The position numbers and the translations under genes are program-made. Positions 1-6,604 of a stretch of DNA of 26,144 bases are shown in pieces; the first letter of the stretch is position 1, and the number at the start of each line of letters is the position of its first letter. This stretch comes from an uncultured Oscillospiraceae bacterium (GTDB taxonomy: Bacteria; Bacillota; Clostridia; Oscillospirales; Oscillospiraceae): contig CAKTEZ010000019.1 in assembly GCA_934553255.1 (NCBI GenBank), forward strand, positions 1 through 26,144. Direction: 5' to 3'. Under the pieces are notes generated by a model that was not told the DNA's origin, searched no databases, and was given only the letters and a program-made list of their open reading frames with translations.

Positions 1-1217
1 GAGCTGAAGCCGAGGCCGCTGACGAACATGACCGCCGCGATGATGAGGTTGCGGGACTTGGTGAGGTCGACCTGATTTTCCACGATGTTCCGCACACCGA
101 CCGCGGAGATCATACCGTAGAGGATGAAGCTGACGCCGCCGACGATGGCCGCGGGAATGGAGTTGACGAGCGCGTCGAACTTGGGAGAGAAGCTCAGGAT
201 GATGGCGTAGACGGCGGCAAGGCGCACGACGCGGGGATCATAGACCTTGGAGAGCGCGAGGACGCCGGTGTTTTCGCCGTAGGTGGTGTTGGCGGGGCCG
301 CCGAACATACCCGCCATCGCGGTGGCAAGACCGTCGCCGATGAGCGTGCGGTGCAGGCCCGGGTCCTCGATGAAGTTGCGGCCGGTGGTGGAGGAGATGG
401 CGGAGATGTCGCCGATATGCTCCATCATGGCGGCAATGGCGATGGGAGCCATGACGAGAATGGAGGTAAGGTCAAACTCGGCAATGACGAACTGCTGGAG
501 GCCGACAAGGCTCGCCTTGCTGACGGCGGTGAAGTTGACGAGCGGCTGCATCACGCCGTCCGCGTCGGGCAGATGCGCGCCGCAGGCGGTGGCGATCAGA
601 GCGACGAGGTAGCTGCCGACCACGCCGAGCAGAATGGGGATGATCTTGACCATGCCCTTGCCCCAGATGTTGGCGGCGACGATGATCGCCATGGCGACGA
701 GCGCGAGCCACCAGCAGGTCGCGGCGTTGTTGATCGCGGAGCCAGAGAGATTCAGGCCGATCATGATGATCATGGGTCCGGTGACGATGGGCGGGAAGTA
801 GCGCATGACGGTCCTGGCGCCGAGTAGTTTGAACAGGAGCGCAAGCACAAGGTAAAGCAGGCCGGCGATGACGACGCCGCCGAGCGCGTAGGCAAGCTTG
901 TCCTCGCCGCTCATCGCGGCGTACTTACCGGCGTCCAGCTTGGCGACGGTCTCAAAGCCGCCGAGGTAGGCGAACGAGGAGCCGAGGAACGCGGGGACCT
1001 TCAGCTTGGTGCAGACATGGAAGAGGAGCGTGCCGAGACCGGCAAAGAGCAGCGTGGTCTGGATGGAGAGCGGCAGGCCGTAGCCCTGCACGAGGATGGG
1101 AACGAGCACCGTTGCGCCGAACATGGCGAACATATGCTGCAGACCCAGCACCAGCATTCTGGGCGTACCCAGCTGTCGGGCGTCGTAGATGGCTTCCTGT
1201 CCAAGTTCTTTCTTCAT
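1..1217 (-). CDS. uraA: Uracil permease, NCS2 family (3' end outside window)
   Basis: Proton-coupled uracil uptake across the inner membrane. About 405 residues are visible and the C-terminus lies beyond base 1. The N-terminus carries the family signature LQHMFAMFGATVLVP (residues 26-40), then many hydrophobic helices. The conserved glutamates known from E. coli UraA are present in MMEHIGD (E266) and NTTYGENTG (E315), with DPGLHR before the latter. The PANTTYGEN form favours uracil over xanthine permeases. The start at 1217 is supported by AGAGGGAAG a few bases upstream. The gene stands alone, divergent from the topoisomerase gene, and is read through a leader with promoter, leader ORF and terminator at 1292-1471. 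The exact substrate is inferred from similarity. Confidence 0.93.
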   Translation of the reverse strand, partial: MKKELGQEAIYDARQLGTPRMLVLGLQHMFAMFGATVLVPILVQGYGLPLSIQTTLLFAGLGTLLFHVCTKLKVPAFLGSSFAYLGGFETVAKLDAGKYAAMSGEDKLAYALGGVVIAGLLYLVLALLFKLLGARTVMRYFPPIVTGPMIIMIGLNLSGSAINNAATCWWLALVAMAIIVAANIWGKGMVKIIPILLGVVGSYLVALIATACGAHLPDADGVMQPLVNFTAVSKASLVGLQQFVIAEFDLTSILVMAPIAIAAMMEHIGDISAISSTTGRNFIEDPGLHRTLIGDGLATAMAGMFGGPANTTYGENTGVLALSKVYDPRVVRLAAVYAIILSFSPKFDALVNSIPAAIVGGVSFILYGMISAVGVRNIVENQVDLTKSRNLIIAAVMFVSGLGFS

Positions 1218-1291
1218 GTGATCTTCCCTCTTTCTTATGATTTTTGACATATCTTTCCTTTTGATCGAACGGTTTTGCGCCCCGCGCGGGC

Positions 1292-1322
1292 AAAAAAAGA
1301 GACCGGTAAAAAATTACCGGTC
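1292..1322 (-). terminator. Intrinsic terminator in the uracil permease leader (attenuator)
   Basis: On the minus strand a perfect 9-bp stem (GACCGGTAA / TTACCGGTC) with a TTTT loop is followed by TCTTTTTTT. It sits between the promoter and the permease start, so it must be read through for expression. The stop codon of the leader ORF is the last three bases of its 5' arm (1316-1314), so a translating ribosome reaching the stop would cover that arm. Confidence 0.88.
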
Positions 1323-1409
1323 AAAGGAAACAATATCAACAGAAACGGTGCTGATAAAAACAGAAACACCGACGGGGAGGAATTTCTTTTTGTACCCGTA
1401 CAGCGTCAT
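1314..1409 (-). CDS. Putative 31-residue leader peptide of uraA (pyrimidine attenuator)
   Basis: A short ORF starting MTLYGYKKKF and ending VSFDR. It has a good ribosome binding site (GGGAGGA, eight bases before ATG) and lies just downstream of a promoter. It ends exactly in the 5' arm of the intrinsic terminator before uraA. Codons 14-29 are mostly U-ending (GGT, GTT, TCT, TTT, GAT, ATT; 12 of 16), against the C/G-ending habit of the neighbouring genes. This suggests selection for U-rich RNA rather than for the peptide. The layout matches the E. coli pyrBI leader, where slow transcription through U-rich RNA at low UTP keeps the ribosome close enough to block the terminator. The peptide itself probably has no function. 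The mechanism is inferred. Confidence 0.7.
   Translation of the reverse strand: MTLYGYKKKFLPVGVSVFISTVSVDIVSFDR
1346..1371 (-). promoter_or_regulatory. Possible RNA polymerase pause hairpin in the uraA leader
   Basis: On the minus strand CGGTG (1371-1367) pairs with CACCG (1350-1346). An inner CTG/CAG stem, offset by three unpaired bases, encloses a U-rich loop. It lies inside the leader ORF, 24 bases before the terminator stem and directly before another U-rich stretch. That is where a pause hairpin sits in pyrBI-type leaders. Its role is inferred. Confidence 0.4.
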
Positions 1410-1426
1410 GGCGGCGTCCTCCCTCA

Positions 1427-1516
1427 TTTGTTTCTTTTGGAAATGATACAGGACAGGGGCGAAAAAAGCAAGATGGGATTTTTGACAAGAAACACGAAAG
1501 CCGTTTGTTTCTTTTG
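1427..1516. repeat. 13-base direct repeat flanking the uraA promoter
   Basis: TTTGTTTCTTTTG occurs exactly at 1427-1439 and again at 1504-1516, 77 bases apart. One copy covers the predicted uraA transcription start and the other lies upstream of its -35 box, between the two divergent promoters. Seen directly; any operator role is a guess. Confidence 0.5.
1443..1471 (-). promoter_or_regulatory. Sigma-A promoter of the uraA leader
   Basis: TTGCTT (1471-1466), a 17-base spacer and TATCAT (1448-1443) on the minus strand, placing the start near 1436, just before the leader ORF and its ribosome binding site. Confidence 0.65.
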
Positions 1517-1584
1517 TGCAATGCGGCAAATCGGACGGCCGAACGCTACGCGCAAAAGCTTATCGCCCCGCTCGCGCCTGAGCC

Positions 1585-1613
1585 TTGCCAAGCGGCGGGA
1601 AAGCTGATATAAT
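1585..1613 (+). promoter_or_regulatory. Sigma-A promoter of the topoisomerase operon
   Basis: TTGCCA (1585-1590), a 17-base spacer and a perfect TATAAT (1608-1613), 38 bases before the start codon. It is divergent from the uraA promoter. Confidence 0.85.
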
Positions 1614-1651
1614 GGAAAGAAGCATGGAAAATTACGCTTTCGAGGGAAACG

Positions 1652-3895
1652 ATGAAGAAGAACGATAAGAAAGAAGCCGCCGTCCAGCACCGCGCGAACC
1701 CCAACGTCCTCGGTCTGCACGCGGACGTGGTCGAGCAGCGCATCACCGATACGCTGGAGACGAACTATATGCCCTACGCGATGTCCGTCATCGTCTCGCG
1801 CGCCATTCCGGAGATCGACGGCTTCAAGCCCAGCCACCGCAAGCTGCTCTACACCATGTATAAGATGGGTCTGCTCACCGGCGCGCGCACGAAGAGCGCG
1901 AACATCGTCGGCCAGACCATGCGCCTCAATCCCCACGGCGACGCCGCCATCTACGACACGATGGTGCGCCTTTCCAAGGGCTATGGCGCGCTGCTGCACC
2001 CATTCGTGGACTCCAAGGGCAACTTCGGCAAGGTCTACTCGCGCGACATGGCGTGGGCGGCGAGCCGCTACACCGAAGCCAAGCTCTCCGCCATCTGCGC
2101 GGAGCTGTTCCGCGACATCGACTCCGACACCGTCGATTTCGTCGACAACTACGACAACACCATGAAGGAGCCGTCGCTGCTGCCGACGACCTTCCCCAAC
2201 ATTCTCGTCTCCGCCAATCAGGGCATCGCCGTCGGCATGGCGAGCCAGCTGTGCGGCTTCAATCTCGGCGAGGTGTGCGACACGACCATCGCCTACCTCA
2301 AAAATCCGGACTGCGACCTCGCAGAGACCTTGCTCGCGCCCGATTTCCCGACCGGCGGCGAGGTCATCTGCGATGTAGACGCGCTGCGCGAAATTTACGC
2401 GACGGGCCGCGGCGGCGTGAAGGTCCGCGCCCGCTGGCGCTACGACAAAAAAGAAAACCTCATCGAGGTCTACGAGATCCCCTACACCACCACGACCGAG
2501 GCCATCATGGACAAGGTCGCCGAGCTGATCAAGGCGGGCAAGGTCCGCGAGATCACCGATATGCGCGACGAGACCGACCTGAGCGGTCTCAAGCTGACGA
2601 TCGACCTCAAGCGCGGCACAGACCCCGAAAAGCTGATGCAGAAGCTGATGCGATCCACGACGCTGCAGGACACCATGTCCTGCAACTTCAACGTCCTCAT
2701 CGCGGGTATGCCGCGCGTGATGGGCGTGCGCGAGCTGCTCGACGAGTGGTGCGCGTGGCGCACGGAATGCGTCCGCCGCCGCGTCTATTTCGTCCTGTCG
2801 AAGAAAAAGGACAAGCTGCATCTGTTAAAGGGTCTCAAGCGCATTCTGCTCGACATCGACAAGGCGATCCGGATCATCCGCGAGACGGAGGCCGAGGCCG
2901 ACGTGGTGCCGAACCTGATGATCGGCTTCGGCATCGATCAGGTGCAGGCGGAATATGTCGCGGAGATCAAGCTCCGCAATATCAATAAGGAATATATCTT
3001 GAAGCGCGTGGAGGAGACGAGCGCCTTACAGGACGAGATCGAGGATCTGGAGGATGTTCTTGCCCGCCCCGCGCGCGTGAAGAAGATCATCGTCTCCGAA
3101 CTGGAGGACGTGCGGAAGAAGTACGCCGAGCCGCGCCGCACCGGCATCGTCTACGGCCACGAGGTCGAGGAGTACGCCGAGGAGACCACGGTGGACGATT
3201 ACGCCGTGTCCGTATTTCTCTCGCGCGAGGGCTACTTCAAGAAGATCACGCCCGCCTCGCTCCGCATGAACGCCGAGCAGAAATACAAGGAGGGCGACGC
3301 CCTGCGCCAAAGCTTTGAGACGTCGAACGCCGCCGAGGTCATGTTCTTCACCGACCAATGTCAGGTCTACAAGACCCGCCTTTCCGACTTTGACGACACC
3401 AAGGCCTCCGCGCTCGGCGACTACCTGCCCGCGAAGCTTGGCATGGACGAGGGTGAGAGCGTCGTCTACATGGTGCTGCCCGCCGATTACCGCGGCTGGA
3501 TGCTCTTCTTCTTTGAAAACGGCAAGGCCGCCAAGGTGGACCTGTCCGCCTACCAAACGACCTCGAACCGCCGCAAGCTCACCGGCGCGTATTCGGACAA
3601 GTCTCCGCTGCGCACGGTCCTCTGCCTGCGCGAGGACGGCGAGCTGGCCGTCTATTCCACCGAGCCGCGCGTGCTGGTGTTCTCCACGGCGCTGCTCGGC
3701 GTCAAGACCACCCGTGCGACACAGGGCGTCGCGGTGCTGACGCTCAAGAAAAAATTCACGCTCGACTACGCCTGTCCCGCCGAGGCGACCGGCATCGCAA
3801 ACCTCGCCCGCTACCGCGGGCGCAGCCTCCCCGCGACCGGCGCGCTTCTAAAGGCGGAGGACAGCGACGAGAAGCAGATCTCCCTCATGGACTGA
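1652..3895 (+). CDS. parC: Type II topoisomerase subunit A (ParC/GyrA-like)
   Basis: 747 residues. This is the DNA-cleaving subunit of a type IIA topoisomerase, which needs a GyrB/ParE ATPase partner. The breakage-reunion domain starts at about residue 30 (PYAMSVIVSRAIPEIDGFKP). The quinolone-determining stretch is NPHGDAAIYDTMVR (93-106) and the catalytic tyrosine is Y140 in AASRYTE. The Ser that E. coli GyrA has at position 83 is Ala98 here, while the Asp87 equivalent is kept as D102. The C-terminal third (from about 500) is a divergent beta-propeller domain without a recognisable QRRGGKG GyrA box, which favours a topo IV-like enzyme over gyrase. No gyrB/parE gene lies beside it. GAGGGAAACG precedes the ATG. 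It is first in an apparent operon with the YitT gene 16 bases downstream. Subtype (ParC versus second GyrA) is uncertain. Confidence 0.9.
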   Translation: MKKNDKKEAAVQHRANPNVLGLHADVVEQRITDTLETNYMPYAMSVIVSRAIPEIDGFKPSHRKLLYTMYKMGLLTGARTKSANIVGQTMRLNPHGDAAIYDTMVRLSKGYGALLHPFVDSKGNFGKVYSRDMAWAASRYTEAKLSAICAELFRDIDSDTVDFVDNYDNTMKEPSLLPTTFPNILVSANQGIAVGMASQLCGFNLGEVCDTTIAYLKNPDCDLAETLLAPDFPTGGEVICDVDALREIYATGRGGVKVRARWRYDKKENLIEVYEIPYTTTTEAIMDKVAELIKAGKVREITDMRDETDLSGLKLTIDLKRGTDPEKLMQKLMRSTTLQDTMSCNFNVLIAGMPRVMGVRELLDEWCAWRTECVRRRVYFVLSKKKDKLHLLKGLKRILLDIDKAIRIIRETEAEADVVPNLMIGFGIDQVQAEYVAEIKLRNINKEYILKRVEETSALQDEIEDLEDVLARPARVKKIIVSELEDVRKKYAEPRRTGIVYGHEVEEYAEETTVDDYAVSVFLSREGYFKKITPASLRMNAEQKYKEGDALRQSFETSNAAEVMFFTDQCQVYKTRLSDFDDTKASALGDYLPAKLGMDEGESVVYMVLPADYRGWMLFFFENGKAAKVDLSAYQTTSNRRKLTGAYSDKSPLRTVLCLREDGELAVYSTEPRVLVFSTALLGVKTTRATQGVAVLTLKKKFTLDYACPAEATGIANLARYRGRSLPATGALLKAEDSDEKQISLMD

Positions 3896-3911
3896 GAAAG
3901 GAAGTCTTTCT

Positions 3912-4763
3912 TTGAAGCTTGCAAAACAGTATCTCTCCATTACCCTCGGCTGCGCGCTCATGGCGCTGGCCTTCGACTGGTTCTATGCGCCGAACGCGCT
4001 GACGCTCGGCGGCTTCACCGGTATCGCGCAGATCATTCATTTCTTCGTTCCCGCGCTGCCGGTCGGTATCACCGTCCTGCTGCTCAACGCGCCGCTCTTT
4101 CTGCTGAGCCTCAAGCGCTTCGGCAGACGCTTTCTCGTGCGCTCGTTCTTCGCCGTGGCGGTGAACTCCGTCTTCATCGACCTCATCAACGCCACATACA
4201 CCTTTCCGCCGATGGATAAGCTTCTCGGCGGCATCTACGGCGGCGTGCTGGTCGGCGTCTCGCTCGGCTGGCTGCTGCGCGAAGAGGCCACCACCGGCGG
4301 CACGGAGCTGGGCGCGTGGCTTTTGAAGGCGAAGATCCCCGGTCTTTCCATCGGCACGCTCTGCCTCGCCATCGACCTGACGATCATCGTGCTTTACGCC
4401 GCGGTGTTCCGCAGCCTGGAAAACGCGCTCTACGGCGGCATCGCGCTCTATATCTCCACCAAGGTGATGGACATGGTGGTCTACGGCGGCAGCGCCGCAA
4501 AGCTCGCCTACATTATTTCCAACGAGCAGGAGCGGATCACCGCGGAGCTGCTCGCGCGCGACATGGGCGTTACCCGCCTGACCGCCGAGGGCGCCTACAC
4601 CCGCAACGACAAGCCCGTGCTGCTCTGCGCCGTGCGCCGCCGCGAGATCGTGGCAGTCAAGCGGCTGGTAAACGAGATCGATCCCGCCGCGTTCTTCATC
4701 GTCTGCGACGCGCGCGAGGTCCTCGGCGAGGGCTTCAGCGAATATAAGCCCGACGGACTATAA
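3912..4763 (+). CDS. YitT family membrane protein (DUF2179 domain)
   Basis: 283 residues, the usual size for the family. The N-terminal two thirds is hydrophobic, with about five membrane segments and the family-like LTLGGFTGIAQII at about 30-42 and EEATTGGTELGAWLL further on. The C-terminal 80 or so residues form a soluble DUF2179 domain (from about ISNEQERITAELL to the end). The start is a TTG at 3912, with AAAGGAAG seven bases before it; the next ATG lies inside the first membrane segment. The family is widespread in Firmicutes and its transport function is not firmly known. It lies 16 bases after the topoisomerase gene, probably in the same transcript. Confidence 0.88.
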   Translation: MKLAKQYLSITLGCALMALAFDWFYAPNALTLGGFTGIAQIIHFFVPALPVGITVLLLNAPLFLLSLKRFGRRFLVRSFFAVAVNSVFIDLINATYTFPPMDKLLGGIYGGVLVGVSLGWLLREEATTGGTELGAWLLKAKIPGLSIGTLCLAIDLTIIVLYAAVFRSLENALYGGIALYISTKVMDMVVYGGSAAKLAYIISNEQERITAELLARDMGVTRLTAEGAYTRNDKPVLLCAVRRREIVAVKRLVNEIDPAAFFIVCDAREVLGEGFSEYKPDGL

Positions 4764-4769
4764 AAAACG

Positions 4770-4797
4770 CCTCCCGCGCCACGGCGCGGAGGGCGGA
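4770..4797. other. GC-rich intergenic hairpin
   Basis: A strong inverted repeat around CCGCGCC-AC-GGCGCGG with outer CCTC/GAGG arms lies between the YitT and LUD genes. A run of six A residues precedes it, so it would resemble a terminator only for minus-strand transcription, where there is no gene to end. On the plus strand it is more likely an RNA-stabilising or partial-termination stem. Confidence 0.4.
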
Positions 4798-4823
4798 ACA
4801 CAGAACGGAAAGGATACGGTACC

Positions 4824-5429
4824 ATGGACTTTACGAATGCGGCAAAGGCGCTGACCGCGCGCGGCTTCAAGGTCTCCTGCTTTGAAACGGCAAAGGAAGC
4901 CGCCGACTACCTCAACGCGAACATCGACGGCACGACCGCCGCCTTCGGCGGCAGCGTCACGCTGGAGGAGCTGAAGCTCTACGAGCTGCTCCGCACACAC
5001 AACACCGTACTCAGCCACTGGCACCCAAGCGAGGGCGTCACGCCGGACGAGCTGCGTACCAGGGCGGCCGTGAGCGAGCATTATCTGCTCTCCGCCAACG
5101 GCATCGCCGAAACGGGCGAGATCATCAACATCGACGGCAGCGGCAACCGCGTGGCCTCTATGCTCTACGGACATAAAAAGGTCTGGATCGTCGCGGGCCG
5201 CAACAAGCTTGCGCCCACCTACGACGAGGCGCTCCGGCGCGCGCGCAATGTTGCCGCGCCGAAGAACGCGCAGCGCTTGAACCGTAAAACGCCCTGCGCC
5301 GTCAGGGGCGACCGCTGCTATGACTGTAAAAGTCCGGAACGCATCTGCCGCGGTCTCGCCGTGCTTTGGGCGCCGATGATGGGCTGCGAATGCGAGGTCG
5401 TGTTGGTGAACGAGGATCTTGGCTATTAA
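4824..5429 (+). CDS. LUD domain protein (LutC/YkgG-like, DUF162) with C-terminal cysteines
   Basis: 201 residues. LUD-domain proteins include LutC-type subunits of lactate utilisation systems, but many stand-alone members have no known role. Family features seen are the glycine loop FGGSVTLEEL (41-50) and ANGIAETGEIINIDGSGNRV (91-110). The C-terminal part carries six cysteines (158, 165, 168, 175, 188, 190), including a CX6CX2CX6C cluster that could bind metal or an iron-sulfur cluster. This is inference. No lutA/lutB genes are nearby. The ATG is preceded by AAAGGA ten bases upstream. It sits in the operon between a YitT protein and a lipoprotein, so context does not define a substrate. Confidence 0.8.
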   Translation: MDFTNAAKALTARGFKVSCFETAKEAADYLNANIDGTTAAFGGSVTLEELKLYELLRTHNTVLSHWHPSEGVTPDELRTRAAVSEHYLLSANGIAETGEIINIDGSGNRVASMLYGHKKVWIVAGRNKLAPTYDEALRRARNVAAPKNAQRLNRKTPCAVRGDRCYDCKSPERICRGLAVLWAPMMGCECEVVLVNEDLGY

Positions 5430-5454
5430 ATCACTTTGCGGGAGGGGACGCGCC

Positions 5455-6108
5455 GTGAAAAAGAGGATACTGCTTCTCGCCGCAGCGCTGTGCCTTCTGC
5501 TCAGCGGCTGCGGAGGCGCGCTGCTCGAACGCTCGTGGTCCTCGGTCACGCCGCACAACGCGGGCTACTGGGAAAACGGCGACCGCGACACGCTGCGCGC
5601 CGACAGCTATCAGGATCTGGTCAACGCGCTGCTGCTGCTTGTGGCGAACCACAGCGAGAGCGGCGTCGTGCGCTGTTATTTTGACGGCGAAGCGGACTAT
5701 GCCGTACTCGCCGCCGACGCCTGCAACGAAGTACAGCAGGAGACCGACCTCGGCTCCTATCTGCTCGACTACATCACCTACGCCGGCACGGAGGAGCGCG
5801 ACTGCTACGAGCTGACGCTCAGCTTCGGCTACCGCCGCACGGCGGAGGAGCAGCAGGGCATCATCAACGCCACCAGTACCGAGGCCATTCCCGACCTGCT
5901 GCGTTCCGCGTCGGCGGAGAGTGCGGACAGGCTTGTGGTCCGCGTGAGCTATTTCTCCACCGACCGCGGCGGTGTGGAGCAGATGATCCGCGATGTGCAG
6001 ACCGATTTGGCCGGACAGGCGGACGCGGACGCGCCGGCCGCCCCATGGGAGGTCGCATTCTACCCCGCCACAGGGGAAGCGGGCATTGTGGAAATACTGC
6101 TGAAGTAG
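5455..6108 (+). CDS. Predicted lipoprotein of unknown function
   Basis: 217 residues from a GTG start at 5455, chosen because GGGAGGGG lies just upstream and the frame begins at once with a lipoprotein signal: MKKR, a hydrophobic stretch and lipobox LSGC with the lipidated cysteine at residue 19. The mature part is soluble, acidic and rich in Tyr and Ala. I recognise no domain. It is probably anchored on the outer face of the membrane. It lies 25 bases after the LUD gene and 16 bases before the DMT transporter, in the same transcription unit. No function can be assigned from sequence. Confidence 0.8.
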   Translation: MKKRILLLAAALCLLLSGCGGALLERSWSSVTPHNAGYWENGDRDTLRADSYQDLVNALLLLVANHSESGVVRCYFDGEADYAVLAADACNEVQQETDLGSYLLDYITYAGTEERDCYELTLSFGYRRTAEEQQGIINATSTEAIPDLLRSASAESADRLVVRVSYFSTDRGGVEQMIRDVQTDLAGQADADAPAAPWEVAFYPATGEAGIVEILLK

Positions 6109-6124
6109 AAAAGAGAATGTTGCT

Positions 6125-6547
6125 ATGTGGAGTATGCTCTGGCCGATTCTTATTATCGTCGGCGCAAACACCTTTTACCATATTTGTGCAAAGTCTACGC
6201 CGGAGAACGCGAATGCCTTTGCTTCGCTTGCGATCACCTACGGCGTGGGCGCAGTGCTGTCCGTCGTCATGTTTTATCTGACCGGCGCGCGCGGACTTTC
6301 CGGTGAACTGAGCAAAACAAACTGGACGGCATGGGCCCTCGGCATAGCCGTTGTGGGATTGGAGTTCGGAAATATCTGCCTCTACCGCGCGGGATGGAAG
6401 GTCAGCGTCGGTTCCCTGATCGCAAACATTTCGCTTGCCTGCGTACTGCTTGCCGTCGGCCTGCTGGTCTATCACGAGGCCATCACGCTGCGGCAGGGGC
6501 TTGGCATCCTCGTCTGCCTTGCGGGCATCTATCTCGTCGGCGCATGA
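6125..6547 (+). CDS. Half-size DMT (EamA-like) transporter
   Basis: 140 residues with about five hydrophobic segments, making up a single EamA-type repeat. Full DMT exporters have two repeats and ten helices, so this protein would need to form a dimer. Typical features are the N-terminal NTFYHICAKSTP and the terminal helix ending LGILVCLAGIYLVGA. The substrate is unknown. It is the last gene of the operon starting at 1652, and a bidirectional terminator follows within 50 bases. Confidence 0.78.
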   Translation: MWSMLWPILIIVGANTFYHICAKSTPENANAFASLAITYGVGAVLSVVMFYLTGARGLSGELSKTNWTAWALGIAVVGLEFGNICLYRAGWKVSVGSLIANISLACVLLAVGLLVYHEAITLRQGLGILVCLAGIYLVGA

Positions 6548-6573
6548 TGCGGGGTGCGCGAAATACATAAAAG

Positions 6574-6598
6574 AAAGGACGGCTCGCGCCGTCCTTTT
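6574..6598. terminator. Bidirectional terminator between DMT gene and prfC
   Basis: Seven-bp stem GGACGGC/GCCGTCC (6577-6583, 6588-6594) with a TCGC loop, extended by AAA/TTT pairs, with T runs on both strands. It serves two converging transcripts. Confidence 0.85.
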
Positions 6599-6604
6599 CC
6601 ATGC

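Noticed and set aside
1218..1420. PyrR-binding attenuator or purine riboswitch upstream of uraA
   Set aside because: I could not find a PyrR-type binding loop or the purine riboswitch core; the ORF ending inside the terminator is a better fit.
1424..2821. Long open frame of 465 codons on the minus strand across the topoisomerase gene
   Set aside because: It is antisense to a clearly conserved gene, has a low-complexity Ala/Arg/His/Asp-rich translation and no ribosome binding site; such frames arise from GC-rich codon use.
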